Source: Acanthochromis polyacanthus
Taxonomy: Eukaryota; Chordata; Actinopteri; Pomacentridae
Assembly: GCF_021347895.1 (NCBI RefSeq)
Contig: NC_067132.1
Location: 29,703,757-29,767,756, forward strand
DNA: 64,000 nucleotides
Direction of reading: 5' to 3'
In this document: one piece after another, positions 14,001-23,657 of the stretch
Position numbering within the stretch: position 1 is the first letter of the stretch
Layout of the letters: each line of letters begins with the position of its first letter
Notes under the pieces: generated by a model
Told to the model about the DNA's origin: nothing
What the model saw: the letters and a program-made list of their open reading frames with translations, nothing else
The model's database searches: none
Position numbers and translations under genes: made by a program

Positions 14001-14066
14001 CATGCTAACGGTTAGCTCCGCTGCTGTAGAGAACGTTTCTAATCACACTGACCTCGGGGAGAGCAT
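2043..14066 (-). CDS. acot9: Acyl-CoA thioesterase 9, mitochondrial
   Basis: Coding exons in transcript order: 14053-14066, 12960-13054, 11132-11177, 10117-10287, 9758-9795, 9596-9679, 9413-9516, 7971-8044, 6866-6933, 6658-6769, 5936-6026, 4945-5030, 4775-4862, 3032-3182, 2043-2098. They total 1278 nt, 425 aa (human about 439), with matching phases throughout. The product hydrolyses acyl-CoA thioesters in mitochondria. Residues 1-35 are Arg/Ser/Leu-rich without acid, fitting a targeting presequence. Family landmarks in order are LREIVGASTNW, RRMKDS, FGRILEDLDSL, DIKFSG, VLDATFVMVARD (first hot-dog domain, about 100-215), LPPNSVWMEDAKLK, IFNRIFGGFLMRKAYEL, VDDILFQKPVE and NVFHYTF (second hot-dog domain, about 285-400). 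Exon 7 ends at the edge of a minisatellite that repeats its splice donor. Three donors are GTCAG rather than GTRAG. Identification is firm; exon 1 (five codons) is the least certain. Confidence 0.95.
2463..2542. mobile_element. Tc1-type palindromic mini-element
   Basis: An 80-bp near-perfect inverted repeat: the left arm reads ACACCCCCTGTCAAAAGTTT and the right arm is its complement with a few changes, meeting at an ATTTAAAT centre. A TA dinucleotide lies on the left flank, as expected for Tc1/mariner insertion. It consists of little but two terminal repeats. It directly abuts the piggyBac-like element on its right and sits in the last ACOT9 intron. Confidence 0.6.
2565..2959 (-). mobile_element. 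piggyBac-like MITE, reverse copy
   Basis: AT-rich element resembling, in reverse orientation, the copies at 21170-21486 and 49989-50402. Shared landmarks are a GGGCACCA end, a CAGACCAAGAAA-like stretch and a region related to the ACTGATATAT motif. The outer end carries TTAA at 2956-2959 next to a CTCCTGGTGTCC terminal motif. The other TTAA is missing where the Tc1-type palindrome abuts, so this copy is incomplete. Confidence 0.5.
3355..4580. repeat. A-rich minisatellite with repeat-family flanks
   Basis: From about 3550 to 4465 a roughly 20-bp unit of the type AAGACATAAAATGACAAAAA is repeated some 40 times with variants. Its flanks (3355-3500 and 4480-4580) resemble each other (both contain ATCCATTCAGCACGG and AAACATCTT). 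The left flank also matches, in reverse, the flank of a related array in EIF2S3 intron 10. The array lies in ACOT9 intron 14. Long open frames across it are artefacts of stop-poor repeats. Confidence 0.8.
5120..5870. repeat. Higher-order tandem repeat, about 240-267 bp unit
   Basis: Three successive copies of a longer unit are marked by GACTTG followed by TTTAGGACC at 5195, 5435 and 5702. Each unit is built from short TTTTGGACAATTTT-like motifs. Related short motifs also occur at 4610-4740. ACOT9 intron 11, which separates exons 4945-5030 and 5936-6026. Confidence 0.7.
6280..6420. mobile_element. hAT MITE with AATATTCG core, 125 bp copy
   Basis: The element occupies 6288-6412 and has terminal inverted repeats TAGGGTTGG and CCAGCCCTA. 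It is flanked by an 8-bp target duplication (GCGAAAAT at 6280-6287, GTGAAAAT at 6413-6420). The interior is rich in the palindrome CGAATATTCG. Eight-base duplications and an AGGGCTGG-type terminus are typical of the hAT superfamily. No transposase is present. Related copies lie at 23666-24066, 24964-25040 and 34876-34974. Confidence 0.75.
6960..7510. repeat. T-rich degenerate minisatellite
   Basis: Tandem variants of a 30-40 bp unit resembling TATTTTTCTACTTATATTTA followed by TATTTTTAGGTCA. ACOT9 intron 8, between exons 6866-6933 and 7971-8044. The open frames inside it are low-complexity and not coding. Confidence 0.7.
8175..9035 (+). mobile_element. Degraded, internally deleted Tc1-like transposon
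   Basis: Subterminal inverted motifs TTTGGCTTTTTGACA (about 8191-8205) and TGTCAAAAAGCCAAATTA (about 8948-8965) enclose a remnant of Tc1-type transposase DNA. Recognisable stretches include AAGAAATGGAAGGAAGATGG, GAGGGAGGCCACCAAGACTC, a CATCAGTCAAAGCTTCATGG segment and CACTATGAAGCACGGTGG. From family knowledge these encode the helix-turn-helix and part of the catalytic domain. Frames are broken, and the 3' half of the transposase is missing between about 8935 and 8945, so it cannot move on its own. It lies in ACOT9 intron 7, immediately before the 9058-9426 minisatellite. Confidence 0.75.
9058..9426. repeat. Minisatellite of a duplicated splice donor
   Basis: Sixteen copies of a 19-bp unit (GGTCTACCTGGGACATGTG), seven of them extended to 28 bp by an extra GGACATGTG. 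On the minus strand each unit reads CATGTCCCAG/GTAGACC, which is the exact exon 7/intron 7 junction of ACOT9. The exonic end of the array is the real coding end of that exon (last base 9413). The three long plus-strand open frames here are artefacts of stop-free repeats. Confidence 0.9.
12042..12470. mobile_element. Fragment of a hAT-type interspersed repeat
   Basis: Begins with GATGTCAAACTCATCTTAG followed by CAGCCCAATTTGAGCTCAAG and a GTAAAATCACAGCATAATAA stretch. This is the familiar end of an abundant teleost repeat whose termini read CAGGGGTGTCAAACTC. No second terminus or target duplication could be found, so the right limit is approximate. ACOT9 intron 2. Confidence 0.45.
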
Positions 14067-14245
14067 TGTGCTGTCCGGGATCACACAGTCAACCGGTCAG
14101 GGGTCCGAAAAACTGGAGAGAAAGAGGAGAAATCTCAGTTTTCTCTTCAGGGCAGAGCGGCGTTAACAAGCTGCCAGACAGGAGAGACTACAATTCGCTT
14201 CCGTGTTAGTACGTCGATCCGCCCACCGCGTGATGACGTAAGACG
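14067..14245 (-). promoter_or_regulatory. acot9: ACOT9 5' leader and core promoter
   Basis: GC-rich stretch directly upstream of the ACOT9 start codon on the minus strand. A TGACGTAA motif (14234-14241) resembles a CREB/ATF site. No TATA box is visible. The transcription start is inferred, not seen, to lie near 14170-14220. Confidence 0.45.
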
Positions 14246-14334
14246 CCCCGTTCTTTAACACAGTTGACTGGAAACTCTTCAAAGAGCCCTTAAGAGGACT
14301 CTCAAAGCCCTAAAATAGAATTTAAAAATAGCAT

Positions 14335-14620
14335 CTCAAGCATTCACTGAGCAAATGACCCACAAAGAGCTGGAAAATGACTGCAAAAAGGGGCAAAACA
14401 GTCGCAAAGACAGGTACAACATTCACAAAATGGTGCAAAATGACCACAAACAGATACAAAATTAGTGTAAAATGTCCATAAACAGACGTCCAACAACCAC
14501 ATAAGGGTGAAAATGACAATAAAGAGATTTGTAACAACAACAAATGGTACAAACTGACAAGAAAAGGGTGAAAAATAGCTACAAACAGACACAAAATGAC
14601 CACAAAGAAGTGCATTTATT
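14335..14620. repeat. ACAAAATGACCACAAAGAG-type short tandem repeat
   Basis: Degenerate units of about 19-22 bp such as ACAAAATGACCACAAACAGA. The same motif family returns at 15085-15260, 53655-54545 and 55020-55170. Open frames on the minus strand (Leu/Phe/Val-rich) are repeat artefacts. Confidence 0.7.
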
Positions 14621-15084
14621 ATTTATTTTCACTGTCAGTGCAATATTATTTTATTTCGGAAAAGTTTTGGTTCATTTATTTGAAAAAAAAATGAAGAACT
14701 GAAGAAATACACAGGGACAGCTACAAATCAGGAAAAGCCATTAGTATTATTATTATTCCTCCTGCTTTAGCTGATTTTATTCTTAATTTTTCGCCCATTT
14801 TTCATCTGTGTTCTCGGGTGTGAAATAGTTTTTGTTTGTACATTTACATGACCTTATTATCAGCTTGTACATCAGTTGTAAAGTGCTGTGAACTTCCTGG
14901 AGGAAAAGTACGACACAAATTAAGCTTGATTAACTGATTTAAACAACAAAACAGGATAAAGACTTTAGATAAAATTATATGAGTGTTATCAGCCGTTGTT
15001 GGAAGAATATCAGAAGGGAATTAACAGGAATACAAAGAGGTCATCAAGGATTTAATCAACTGATGTTAATTTAATCACTTTCAC

Positions 15085-15260
15085 CTGAATGCGTCTAACG
15101 AGAACAAGGCTCACAAAGAAACACAAAATTACCACAAAGAGGTGCAACATCTCTACAAAAGGGTGCAAAATAAATACAAGTAGACACAAAATGACTACAA
15201 ACAGATGTCTAACAAACACAAAAACATGCAGCATGACTACAAAGAGACATAATCCATTGT
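15085..15260. repeat. Second ACAAAAT-CACAAAGAG tandem block
   Basis: Degenerate repeats of the kind AACACAAAATTACCACAAAG and AGACACAAAATGACTACAAA, the same family as 14335-14620. Confidence 0.6.
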
Positions 15261-16029
15261 CATACAGATAAAAAACAAATAAGAAGAGTCACAAAACGTC
15301 TGCATGACGAACAGCTGGAGGTTCAACATGTCTGTGCACGTTGTGGTTGTTTTGCATCACTTCCAGTCTGGGTGTGTGGGGTCTTTACCTGTCTTTGCTC
15401 AGACAGGGGCCCATTGTTTCATCATATATCAGTTTCAATGTTGTAACCCGACACAGCCCAACCCCACTCAGACAGGCTCTGTGTCACTGCTGGAAAATTC
15501 CACTTCTTTTATGGAGGTCCGGTATGTTCCTGCAAGATGAATTCTTGGCAAATCCCAAACAGTTTTTAGGCAAAAATCACCAAAATGATAAGAATTAGTG
15601 AGAGTTTTGATATTGGGAGTTATATTTATTCAAACATAATAAACTGTTTGTTTATTAAATGGTAAAAATGAACATTAAAATGCAGAGATTTTCTTCAGGT
15701 GGTGTAATGCTGACTCACTGCTTTAAGATCATGCTTGTTTTCATGCAAAGCCAAGAAGTCTTTTTACTCATTAAAACACCACAAACTCCATAAAAACTAA
15801 CCCTTACAGTTGGATTACTAATGAGAAAATGAGTTTTATTTTCTCTTTTTAAGTGCATTTCTTTACTTCAAATGTTTTCACAACTTTAATCCAGCAAAGA
15901 TGCAAAAAATTTCATTCAAATTGAGTATTTTCATGAACTTAACTCGAAACTTTCCGAGTTTCTTCCATCGCCATCAAAAACAAAGATCCTGACAGAATAA
16001 AAACAACCTGCTCACATGATTACGTATTG

Positions 16030-16160
16030 TGCTTCCATTGGATAAAACAGTGGCCACACGGCGTCGCTAATTCGCCAGAAACCCGAGACGCTGTGCGAGC
16101 CGACCAATCACGTCGAAGCATGAGCCGGGTATAAATACCGGGATGTAAACAAAGGAGCGG
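16030..16160 (+). promoter_or_regulatory. sat1: SAT1 promoter with CCAAT and TATA boxes
   Basis: A CCAAT box at 16104-16108 and a TATAAATA box at 16130-16137 stand about 215 bases upstream of the SAT1 start codon. The TATA spacing predicts transcription starting near 16160. I did not find the TATGACTAA polyamine-response element described for the human promoter. Confidence 0.65.
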
Positions 16161-16204
16161 GCAGTTAAGCGGCAGCGACCCGGCCGAAGGGCGACTCTAA
16201 CTGA

Positions 16205-16267
16205 ATGTTCTTGTCTCAACAAACGCGTCCGGACCAGAGGCTGACTGTGGGGATAAAGCCACTCTGA
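16205..16267 (+). promoter_or_regulatory. SAT1 upstream ORF 1 (20 codons)
   Basis: ATG at 16205 opens a 20-codon frame (MFLSQQTRPD start) ending in TGA at 16265-16267, wholly inside the predicted 5' leader. Its start context is poor (T at -3), favouring leaky scanning. Confidence 0.5.
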
Positions 16268-16272
16268 AGCGA

Positions 16273-16407
16273 ATGAAGAAACATCTAATCTTCCACTTCA
16301 CATACAGAGGTCTTCTCACGAAAGGAAAAAAGAGTAAAAGAAGAAAATGGATTATAAATTACGAAAAGCTGAACCCAAGGACGTGTCTGATATATTACGA
16401 CTGGTGA
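16273..16407 (+). promoter_or_regulatory. SAT1 upstream ORF 2, overlapping the main start
   Basis: ATG at 16273, five bases after uORF 1 ends, opens a 44-codon frame. It runs through the SAT1 start codon (16347) in another frame and stops at 16405-16407, just before the exon 1 donor. Its context is weak (C at -3), whereas the SAT1 ATG has A at -3 and G at +4. Confidence 0.5.
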
Positions 16408-19400
16408 AGGTAGGCCTTTAGGAAAGGAAAAGACGAAATATATAGCCTTAAAAGTAATTAAAATCGACGTATTTGATTGCATTCAACGTTACTTTAACGT
16501 AACCGTGAGTGTTGAGTTAAACTGAAGATAATAGCTGGCTAAACTAAACGAACAGCTAGTCAAACGAACTAACAGTTAGTTAACTGACTCTTAGCTAATC
16601 CGTTAAGCTAACTGTCGGCTAGCCTTAATAGTAGCAGATAAAGTCCGTCGACGCCTGTTTGATGGTGACACAGAAACAGGTGTGAAATGTCCGGAGGATG
16701 TCCTAGCTCGGTCCTTTGTTTACGGCTCGTTCCTCGGCGCTGACTGGCACACTTTCCCTAATATGGTCCGTCTGTCGGCGGGCTGACGTCTGTCCGCATC
16801 CAGGACGACCCGATGAGCTCTTACCATGATTGTGTAACCGCCATCTGACAGAAATAACACCACCAACCACAGGTTTCCACAGTTTACCTGAGTAAAACAA
16901 TCATCAGAAGTTCCTATATCTACAGTTATGTCCTGAAATTTACCATTTGTCACTAGTAATCAAATAATCATAATACTTTGTAGATAAAATGACGACGCTG
17001 AAGTTAGCTTCCGATTCGGCAGCTTCCGATTCGGCACTTAAGGGAAAAGTTAAGGGGAAATGAAATGAACGTGCCGTGCGACAGTTTATCCACTGATTAT
17101 CTGTTTTTTTCGACACTTCTTGATGTGTAAACATTTTAGACATTTGGGTAAGACATTAACTATGCCTGACAAGAGGTATTGTGTTGGTAAAATTAGTATT
17201 TTATTTGTGAAAACGTTTAAGGGGATATTTCACCGTTTTTGCTTTATAACCAGTCCTTATTAGACCAGGTCCAGATTGAAAACCACTGTACCTACACTCT
17301 TCAAATCTGGACTGAATTATTCTACAGAGCCTGTAGATTCATAAAAACACAGTTTCTGATTTGTGAAAACTTTATTCTATTTGTGAAAATGCAATAAAGG
17401 CACATTTTACAGTTTTTTTCTCATCCAGACCACATTAGACCAGGTCCAGGTCGAGAACCGCTACACCTAGACTCTTCAAATCTGGACTGAATTATTCTAC
17501 AGAGCCTGTAGATTCATAAAAACACAGTTTCTGATTTGTGAAAACTTTATTCTATTTGTGAAAATGCAATAAAGGCACATTTTACAGTTTTTTTCTCATC
17601 CAGACCACATTAGACCAGGTCCAGGTCGAGAACCGCTACACCTAGACTCTTCAAATCTGGACTGAATTATTCTACAGAGCCTGTAGATTCATAAAAACAT
17701 AGTGTCTGATTTGTGAAAATTTTATTCTATTTGTGAAAATACAATAAAGGCACTTTTCAATGCTATTTGTCATCTGGGATGGGGTTGCGCAACTTATTTA
17801 TACAATTAGTCAGAACAATGGCCTCTACAGATAATGTAACAATGATATAAGAATGCATTTTTTATGTTTTCTCATTCTTCTTCCTTTGATATGTGATTAC
17901 AGGTACCTTGGTTTTGGATGCAAATTTTGTCCTTCTAACTTTTGGGAGTGTTAACTCTTTTTATGTCAAGTTTTGTCTTTGTAATGATCTGACCAATCAT
18001 TCACAAAATACTCACAATATATGTCAACAATGGTATCATGAACCTGTGACACCCTATTTCTATCATTAATAAACACTGACAATCTTCAACATACATGGAC
18101 ATGGTACATGGACTTTCAAAAAAATGTCAACAGAATTATTAACAACAAAACCAACAACAACAACAATAATAATGATAATAATAAGAATAAGTATAAGGTT
18201 AAGTATAGGCTCTTGAACTAGACCTGGTCTAATGTGGTCTATATGCTGAAAAAAACAGTAAAAATGTGCATTTATCGCATTTTCACAAATAGAATAAAGT
18301 TTTCACAAATCAGACACTATGTTTTTATGAATCTACAGGCTCTGTAGAATAATTCAGTCCAGATTTGAAGAGTCTAGGTGTAGCGGTTCTCGACCTGGAC
18401 CTGGTCTAATGTGGTCTATATGCTGACAAAACAGTAAAATGTGCCTTTATTGCATTTTCACAAATAGAATAAAGTTTTCACAAATCAGAAACTGTGTTTT
18501 TATGAATCTACAGGCTCTGTAGAATAATTCAGTCCAGATTTGAAGAGTGTAGGTACAGTGGTTTTCAATCTGGACCTGGTCTAATAAGGACTGGTTATAA
18601 AGCAAAAACGGTGAAATATCCCCTTAAACGTTTTCACAAATAAAATACTAATTTTACCAATACAATAGCTCTTGTCAGGCATAGTTAATGTCTTACCCAA
18701 ATGTCTAAAATGTTTACACATCAAGAAGTGTCGAAAAAAACAGATAATCAGTGGATAAACTGTCGCACGGCACGTTCATTTCATTTCCCCTTAACTTTTC
18801 CCTTAAGTGCCGAATCGGAAGCTAACTTCAGCGTCGTGATAAAATGCGGATAAAAGGCAAGTAATCTCCTGGAATTTCCTTATAATATGATAGCTATGTT
18901 AGTGTTTTGTTATATTCACCAATATCAAACATATATAAAAGAGAACTAAACAGCTGCCCTCTGGAAAATACAATAACAAGTTCCCCAATCCATAATATTT
19001 GTGCTTATTTGTTCTTTGTCGCCATTAATCTAAGTGTAAATACACACAAAAGCTGGTCATCTTTTGAAATTATGTTTTTTTGTGAGCTAGCAATCCAAAA
19101 ATCTTTAGTATTATCCACTGTAAATGCACAGAAAAGCAACTTATCAACTGAATTTGTGTTTTTTTCCCCTAATAAATGGCATCTATTCCAAGTTATCACA
19201 CAATAATCACAGATTTGTTGTTATCTTATATGTTGGCCTGTATCTAACAGGCAACATCCCATATTTAACATGTAGAGGCATGCATAGAGCAGACACATGC
19301 AGCTCCACCTAAAAATAGAATCAAAGTTCCCCAATCCATAATGGTGTTTGTGGCACGAATCCAAAAATCCAATTATTCTCCAGTAAAGATGCAGATAAAA

Positions 19401-22400
19401 ACAGATAATCTACTGAAGTAATCACAGATGTTTCACTGTGAAGTATATACTGGCCAATATTTAACAAGAAATAGACTATGTTTAGCATATAAAAAAGAGA
19501 AATAAACACCTCTTCCTGAATAATACAAGAACACATTCACCAGTCTCCAATGGTGTCTTAAAATATATTTATTTTTGTGGCTGTTCATAAAAAATAGAAG
19601 TATTTTCCAGTGTAAATGCAGAGAAAAGCATGATATCTACTGAAATTATGGTATTTCTTCCTTAATAAATGACATATTTATCACTTAATAATCACAGATA
19701 TGAGTGTTATGGTAAATGTTGGTCATCAGTTAACAAGAAACAGACCTTATGTAGAACTTATAAGCATTCATAAATGAGAAATAAACAACTCCGCTGAAAG
19801 AATGAAGTATAAAAAAGTTCCCCAATCCATAAAGGTGCCTTCATGTACATTTTTTTGTGGCCAGTATTTTAAAACTCTGAAGTTTTTTCTTGTGAAAATG
19901 CAGAGAAAAGTGGGTAAACCTCAGAAAACTTGGTATTTCACTACAATAAGTGTCTTCACATCACATAATAATCACAAATATGTCAACATTAAGGAGCAGA
20001 AACAGCCTGTATTTATTGTTTGTGAGGATGTGGAACAAGAACTGCAGCTAAAGATGATGTTCTTGGATTAATCGGGAAATTACTTTCTCCAGTAGCTGCT
20101 TGATATTTACCAGAGGCCTGAGGCGTTGTGGTCATTCCTCTGATTGTTTTCGCTTTCTATAGAAGAAAGAAATCATTTGAGAATTTGTTGCATGAAAACC
20201 TGAAGACACTGAATCATTCAGACGGGGTCACAGAAGGTTTAAAATCCCCCACTGAGTAACAGAACATTTCCACATTTATTGTTCATATTAACTCACTGCA
20301 GCCTAACCTCTGTTTTCAGGAACTTGCTAAATACGAGGAGATGGAGCACCAGGTGACACTGACTGAGAAAGGTGAGTTCTAGTCGCCTCCGTCAGCACGT
20401 AAACATCGGCTCCTTCTCCGTTTTTGTTCACTAATGAGTGTCGTGTCCTCGTAGAGCTCCTGGAGGACGGATTCGGTGACACCCCGTTCTATCACTGCGT
20501 CATCGCTGAAACCCAAGGAGAGAGCAGCAGAGACGGTGAGAAAGTCAGGACACCAAACACGACGAGTTCACAGCTGGTTTCCTGCTGCTGCCTTCAGGCC
20601 CCGTCTACTTCCTGTGTTTGTGCAGCGATTATACCGTATCATGAAGGGAACCTGCTGCAGCTGTAACGTACAGACCGGCTTAGAAAAATAAATCAACCCT
20701 CAGGTGGTTGTCTTGTGATGTCTTTGTCATGAAAAGTCAGATAAAAAAAGACAAAATGTAGTGAAAATGAGAGAAAAGTTAGACAAGACTTACAAAGCAA
20801 CAAAAAACATGGATGAACGACAAAAAAAAAACAAAATGACAAACATGAGACGAAAGTTAGACAAAAAATGCAGAAAAATATAAAACAAGACAAAATATTA
20901 CAAACATGAGACAAAAATGATAAAACAAAACAAAATGAAACAAAAAATTAGACAAAATTAGACAAGACTTACAAAGCAACAAAAAACATGGATAAACGGC
21001 AAAAAAAAACACAAAACGACAAACAAGAGATGAAAGTTAGATAAAAAAAAGCAGAAAAACAAATTACAAAAATGAGACAAATGATAAAACAAAACAAAAA
21101 TGAGAAAAAAGTTACAAAGTCACAAAAAAATGGACAAATGACAAAAACGAGACAAAAAGACAAATTGGTGAATTTCGCTGGATTTTGGTTGATTTTTTTT
21201 TTTTGTAAATGTTCTTAAAGAAAAACAGAAGTTTTACTGATATATTTGGAATCACTTCAGATATTTTTAGGATTTTTTTTTTTGGAAGATTTTTACTCAT
21301 TTTGTGAAAATATTTAAAAGCATTTTCTTGCCAAATTTGAGGGATTTTCTTTGATGGTTTTGGAAATTTTCAGAAATTTGGGGAATTTTTTTCTGTATTT
21401 TTTCTTTTTTTTTTTTCTTTTTTATTTTTTCAGACAAGGAAAGAATATTTTTTTATGCCCATAAATGAGGACAGCAGGAGGGTTAATTATGTGTTTTTGT
21501 TTGGACATTCCCACCTGGAGCAGCCGTCTGACAGCTCAGAGTTCAACAACGTTTTGACGGCTGGAGGCAGATTTCCACACGCAGAAGTAGGTTAAAGGTA
21601 GAAGATGTGTTCATGGTGGAATACATGAAGGTTAAATCCATCATATTGAATAAGGAACAAGTCCAGTCGTGGAGTTTAGAGCCTGTAGAAACGAGTATGT
21701 GGATGGAGGACAGAACTGTTTTTATGAAGTTTCCCCTCAGCCTCCGATACCTTTCATCCTCTCTAACCTTCAGTTTACCTTCATTTTCTTATTTATTTGT
21801 AGGTTTTACTTGCTCTCTGTGCTGTTCCAGGCCTGCTTTGTGTTTATTCTCTGGATTTGTGAAAGTGTTTTTGTCTGCCTGCAGATCCGAGGGTGGTGGG
21901 CTTCGCCATGTACTACTTCACCTACGACCCCTGGGTGGGCAAGCAGCTGTACCTGGAGGAGTTCTACGTGATGGACGAGTGCAGAGGTAGAGAACACACC
22001 CGCTGTCCTGCTTCACGTTTAGCTGTGTGGCTTTTTTTATTCTAATTAAATCTCTGTTCTCTCCTCTGGTGTCAGGGCTCGGCATCGGCTCGGAGATCCT
22101 GCGACACCTCAGCGACGTGAGTGGAAAAGTTTATCAAATTAAACCCATAAAATGTACCGTTAGCGGCTGTAATTCAGTCTGTAAATCCCTGACAGTGTTT
22201 ATTATGAGTGTTTTATCAAATTTAATGATGTTTTTATGACTTTTATTCCTTGTTTTTACTGTAAAACACTGAATAATGTGTTTTCAAAGACATTCTATCA
22301 AGTTAACAGCTTTACTTTTATATTATTTCCTGTCTTTGTTTCTGTCACACTGTTATAACTATGGCGTTGTATTATTCTATTTTGTATAAAGTAAGTGTTC

Positions 22401-23029
22401 ATATTTTTGTTATAATTAGGAAAATAAATACTTTTACAGGCAAAAATGAGGTTTGGGAGGAAACGTGTTCTAGTTCAAAAAGGAAAGCAAAAAGTTCTTT
22501 AACAAAGAAAAGAAGCTCAAATTTAGAGATAAAAACATTATTTTTCGTGATCATTTTATTAAGGAAGGTTCTTTGATAGCGCTGTGAGTTTCAGTGATTT
22601 TAGCAAAAGGTTTTAAAGTTCTTTTTTCCCATTTGGTCAGTTTTATGAACCGTTAACAAAGAATTCAATGATTAAAATGTGAAAATACGCAAAACATTTC
22701 AACACTTTTTTTCATTTTAGGCTCCAGTTAAGTAAATTTTGTGTCATTTTTACCTGAAAACCAACCTAATGAGTCAGGGAGCAGTGTTCAGTTGCATTCT
22801 GGGAAACGTAGTCTCCTCCCTTACTGACGTTGACTCGGTCTCGTCCCTCCAGCTGGCCATGAAGACGTGCTGCACCGGCATGATGTTCGTGGTGGCCGAG
22901 AACAACGAGCCGTCCCTCCAGTTCTACAAGCGTCGCGGCGCCGAGGATCTGTCCCAGGAGGAGGGCTGGAGGCTGTTCAGGTTCGACAAGGACAGCCTGG
23001 TGAAGATGGCCACGCCGGCGGAGGAGTGA
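16347..23029 (+). CDS. sat1: Spermidine/spermine N1-acetyltransferase 1
   Basis: Coding exons: 16347-16409, 20320-20371, 20455-20535, 21885-21986, 22076-22116, 22853-23029, totalling 516 nt and 171 aa, the same length as human SSAT1. The enzyme transfers an acetyl group from acetyl-CoA to spermidine or spermine, the rate-limiting step of polyamine catabolism and export. It is a cytosolic GNAT-fold homodimer. Visible landmarks are [40 protein letters not shown] and the acetyl-CoA loop [10 protein letters not shown] (98-107). After these come [18 protein letters not shown], with the conserved Tyr of the active site, and EEGWRLF. The 3.9 kb first intron contains a Mutator-type foldback element and a degenerate tandem array. 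Two upstream ORFs precede the start. Intron 3 is where mammals keep a regulated poison exon; I could not establish one here. Confidence 0.97.
16983..18846. mobile_element. Mutator-like foldback transposon
   Basis: The element spans 16992-18837. Its outermost bases form a terminal inverted repeat (ACGACGCTGAAGTTAGCTTC and its complement). It is bracketed by a perfect 9-bp target duplication, GATAAAATG, at 16983-16991 and 18838-18846. The arms are about 700-790 bp each and internally tandem: a 175-bp unit recurs about three times on the left and two on the right. A short unique loop (about 17770-18190) separates them. There is no transposase frame. Very long repetitive inverted arms plus 9-bp duplications match Mutator-like and Foldback-type elements. 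It lies in SAT1 intron 1. Confidence 0.85.
18900..20000. repeat. Degenerate tandem array, about 200-350 bp unit
   Basis: About four diverged copies of a unit marked by GTTCCCCAATCCATAA (near 18980, 19327, 19814, weaker near 19520). Each is followed by TTTTTGTGG, then GTAAATGCAGAGAAAAG-like and ATAATCACAGAT motifs, and preceded by AAGAGAAATAAAC. It starts shortly after the foldback element ends, in SAT1 intron 1. Confidence 0.65.
20735..21165. repeat. A-rich tandem repeat (ACAAAATGACAAAC type)
   Basis: Two longer units sharing TTAGACAAGACTTACAAAGC and AACATGGAT (near 20790 and 20961), embedded in AGACAAAATGACAAA-like short repeats. SAT1 intron 3. Confidence 0.65.
21170..21486 (+). mobile_element. 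piggyBac-like MITE, left-truncated
   Basis: Right part of the same AT-rich element as 49989-50402. It shares TTTTGGTTGATTT, AGAAGTTTTACTGATATAT, CAGACAAGGAAA and the terminal GACAGCAGGAGGGTTAA with its TTAA at 21483-21486. The left end is lost into the neighbouring A-rich repeat. Confidence 0.6.
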
Positions 23030-23225
23030 CCGAGGAGGAGGAGGAGGATGAAGGTCAGACGGAGACGAGACGACTCTCCGTTCAGACGACAGGAGTTCAG
23101 CTTCTAAACAGAGAATCTAGTTTCACAGTAAAATGTTTGTAGTGAATCTGAAGCACGTGTTTAACCAACGTTTATTAATAACGTTTTACTAACCGCTTAG
23201 TTGTAGTTAATGTTGATTAAGTTTA

Positions 23226-23231
23226 AATAAA
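23226..23231 (+). terminator. sat1: SAT1 polyadenylation signal
   Basis: AATAAA about 200 bases after the SAT1 stop codon, followed by a GT-rich stretch; cleavage is expected near 23245-23260. Confidence 0.75.
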
Positions 23232-23657
23232 AGTGTAACTGATCGCACGTCTCTGTGTCACTTCATCAGCTTTAATAGAACATAATAGAATAGAACAGAA
23301 CTACTTTATTGATCTATGAAGGGAAATTCTGCTCCTACATTAACAGAGTAAAGCGACCACCACAATACAAATAAATAACAATTAGATTATTCCAACAGTG
23401 AATTTGATGCTTTGTATAAAGATAAAACAAATGAGGGGATTCAGGTTTTATAAACATCAGTAATTAGTGCACAAATTTACTCTCATTTGATTGAATTTTC
23501 CAACAGTAAAACACTTTACAAAAGCAAATCAAACTAATTCTGAAGCTCAACAGTTTATTCTTGAGTCTGGATACTGCATGATGAAGAAAATGGAGCCAAA
23601 ATGTCGATTTATTAGCCATTGTGGAGTTTTTGTGTGACAAACCACAACAAAAACAGC

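Larger units (their letters stand above)
14246..16030. other. Divergent spacer between ACOT9 and SAT1
   Basis: The two genes are transcribed away from each other across about 1.9 kb. Apart from the two short tandem arrays (14335-14620, 15085-15260) I see no gene. The block at 15300-15560 has an open frame but no homology I recognise and no splice context. Confidence 0.5.

Noticed and set aside
20600..20666. Possible cassette (poison) exon in SAT1 intron 3
   Set aside because: An acceptor-like CTTCAG and a GTACAG donor exist but nothing links it to the mammalian regulated exon; no support beyond weak splice signals.
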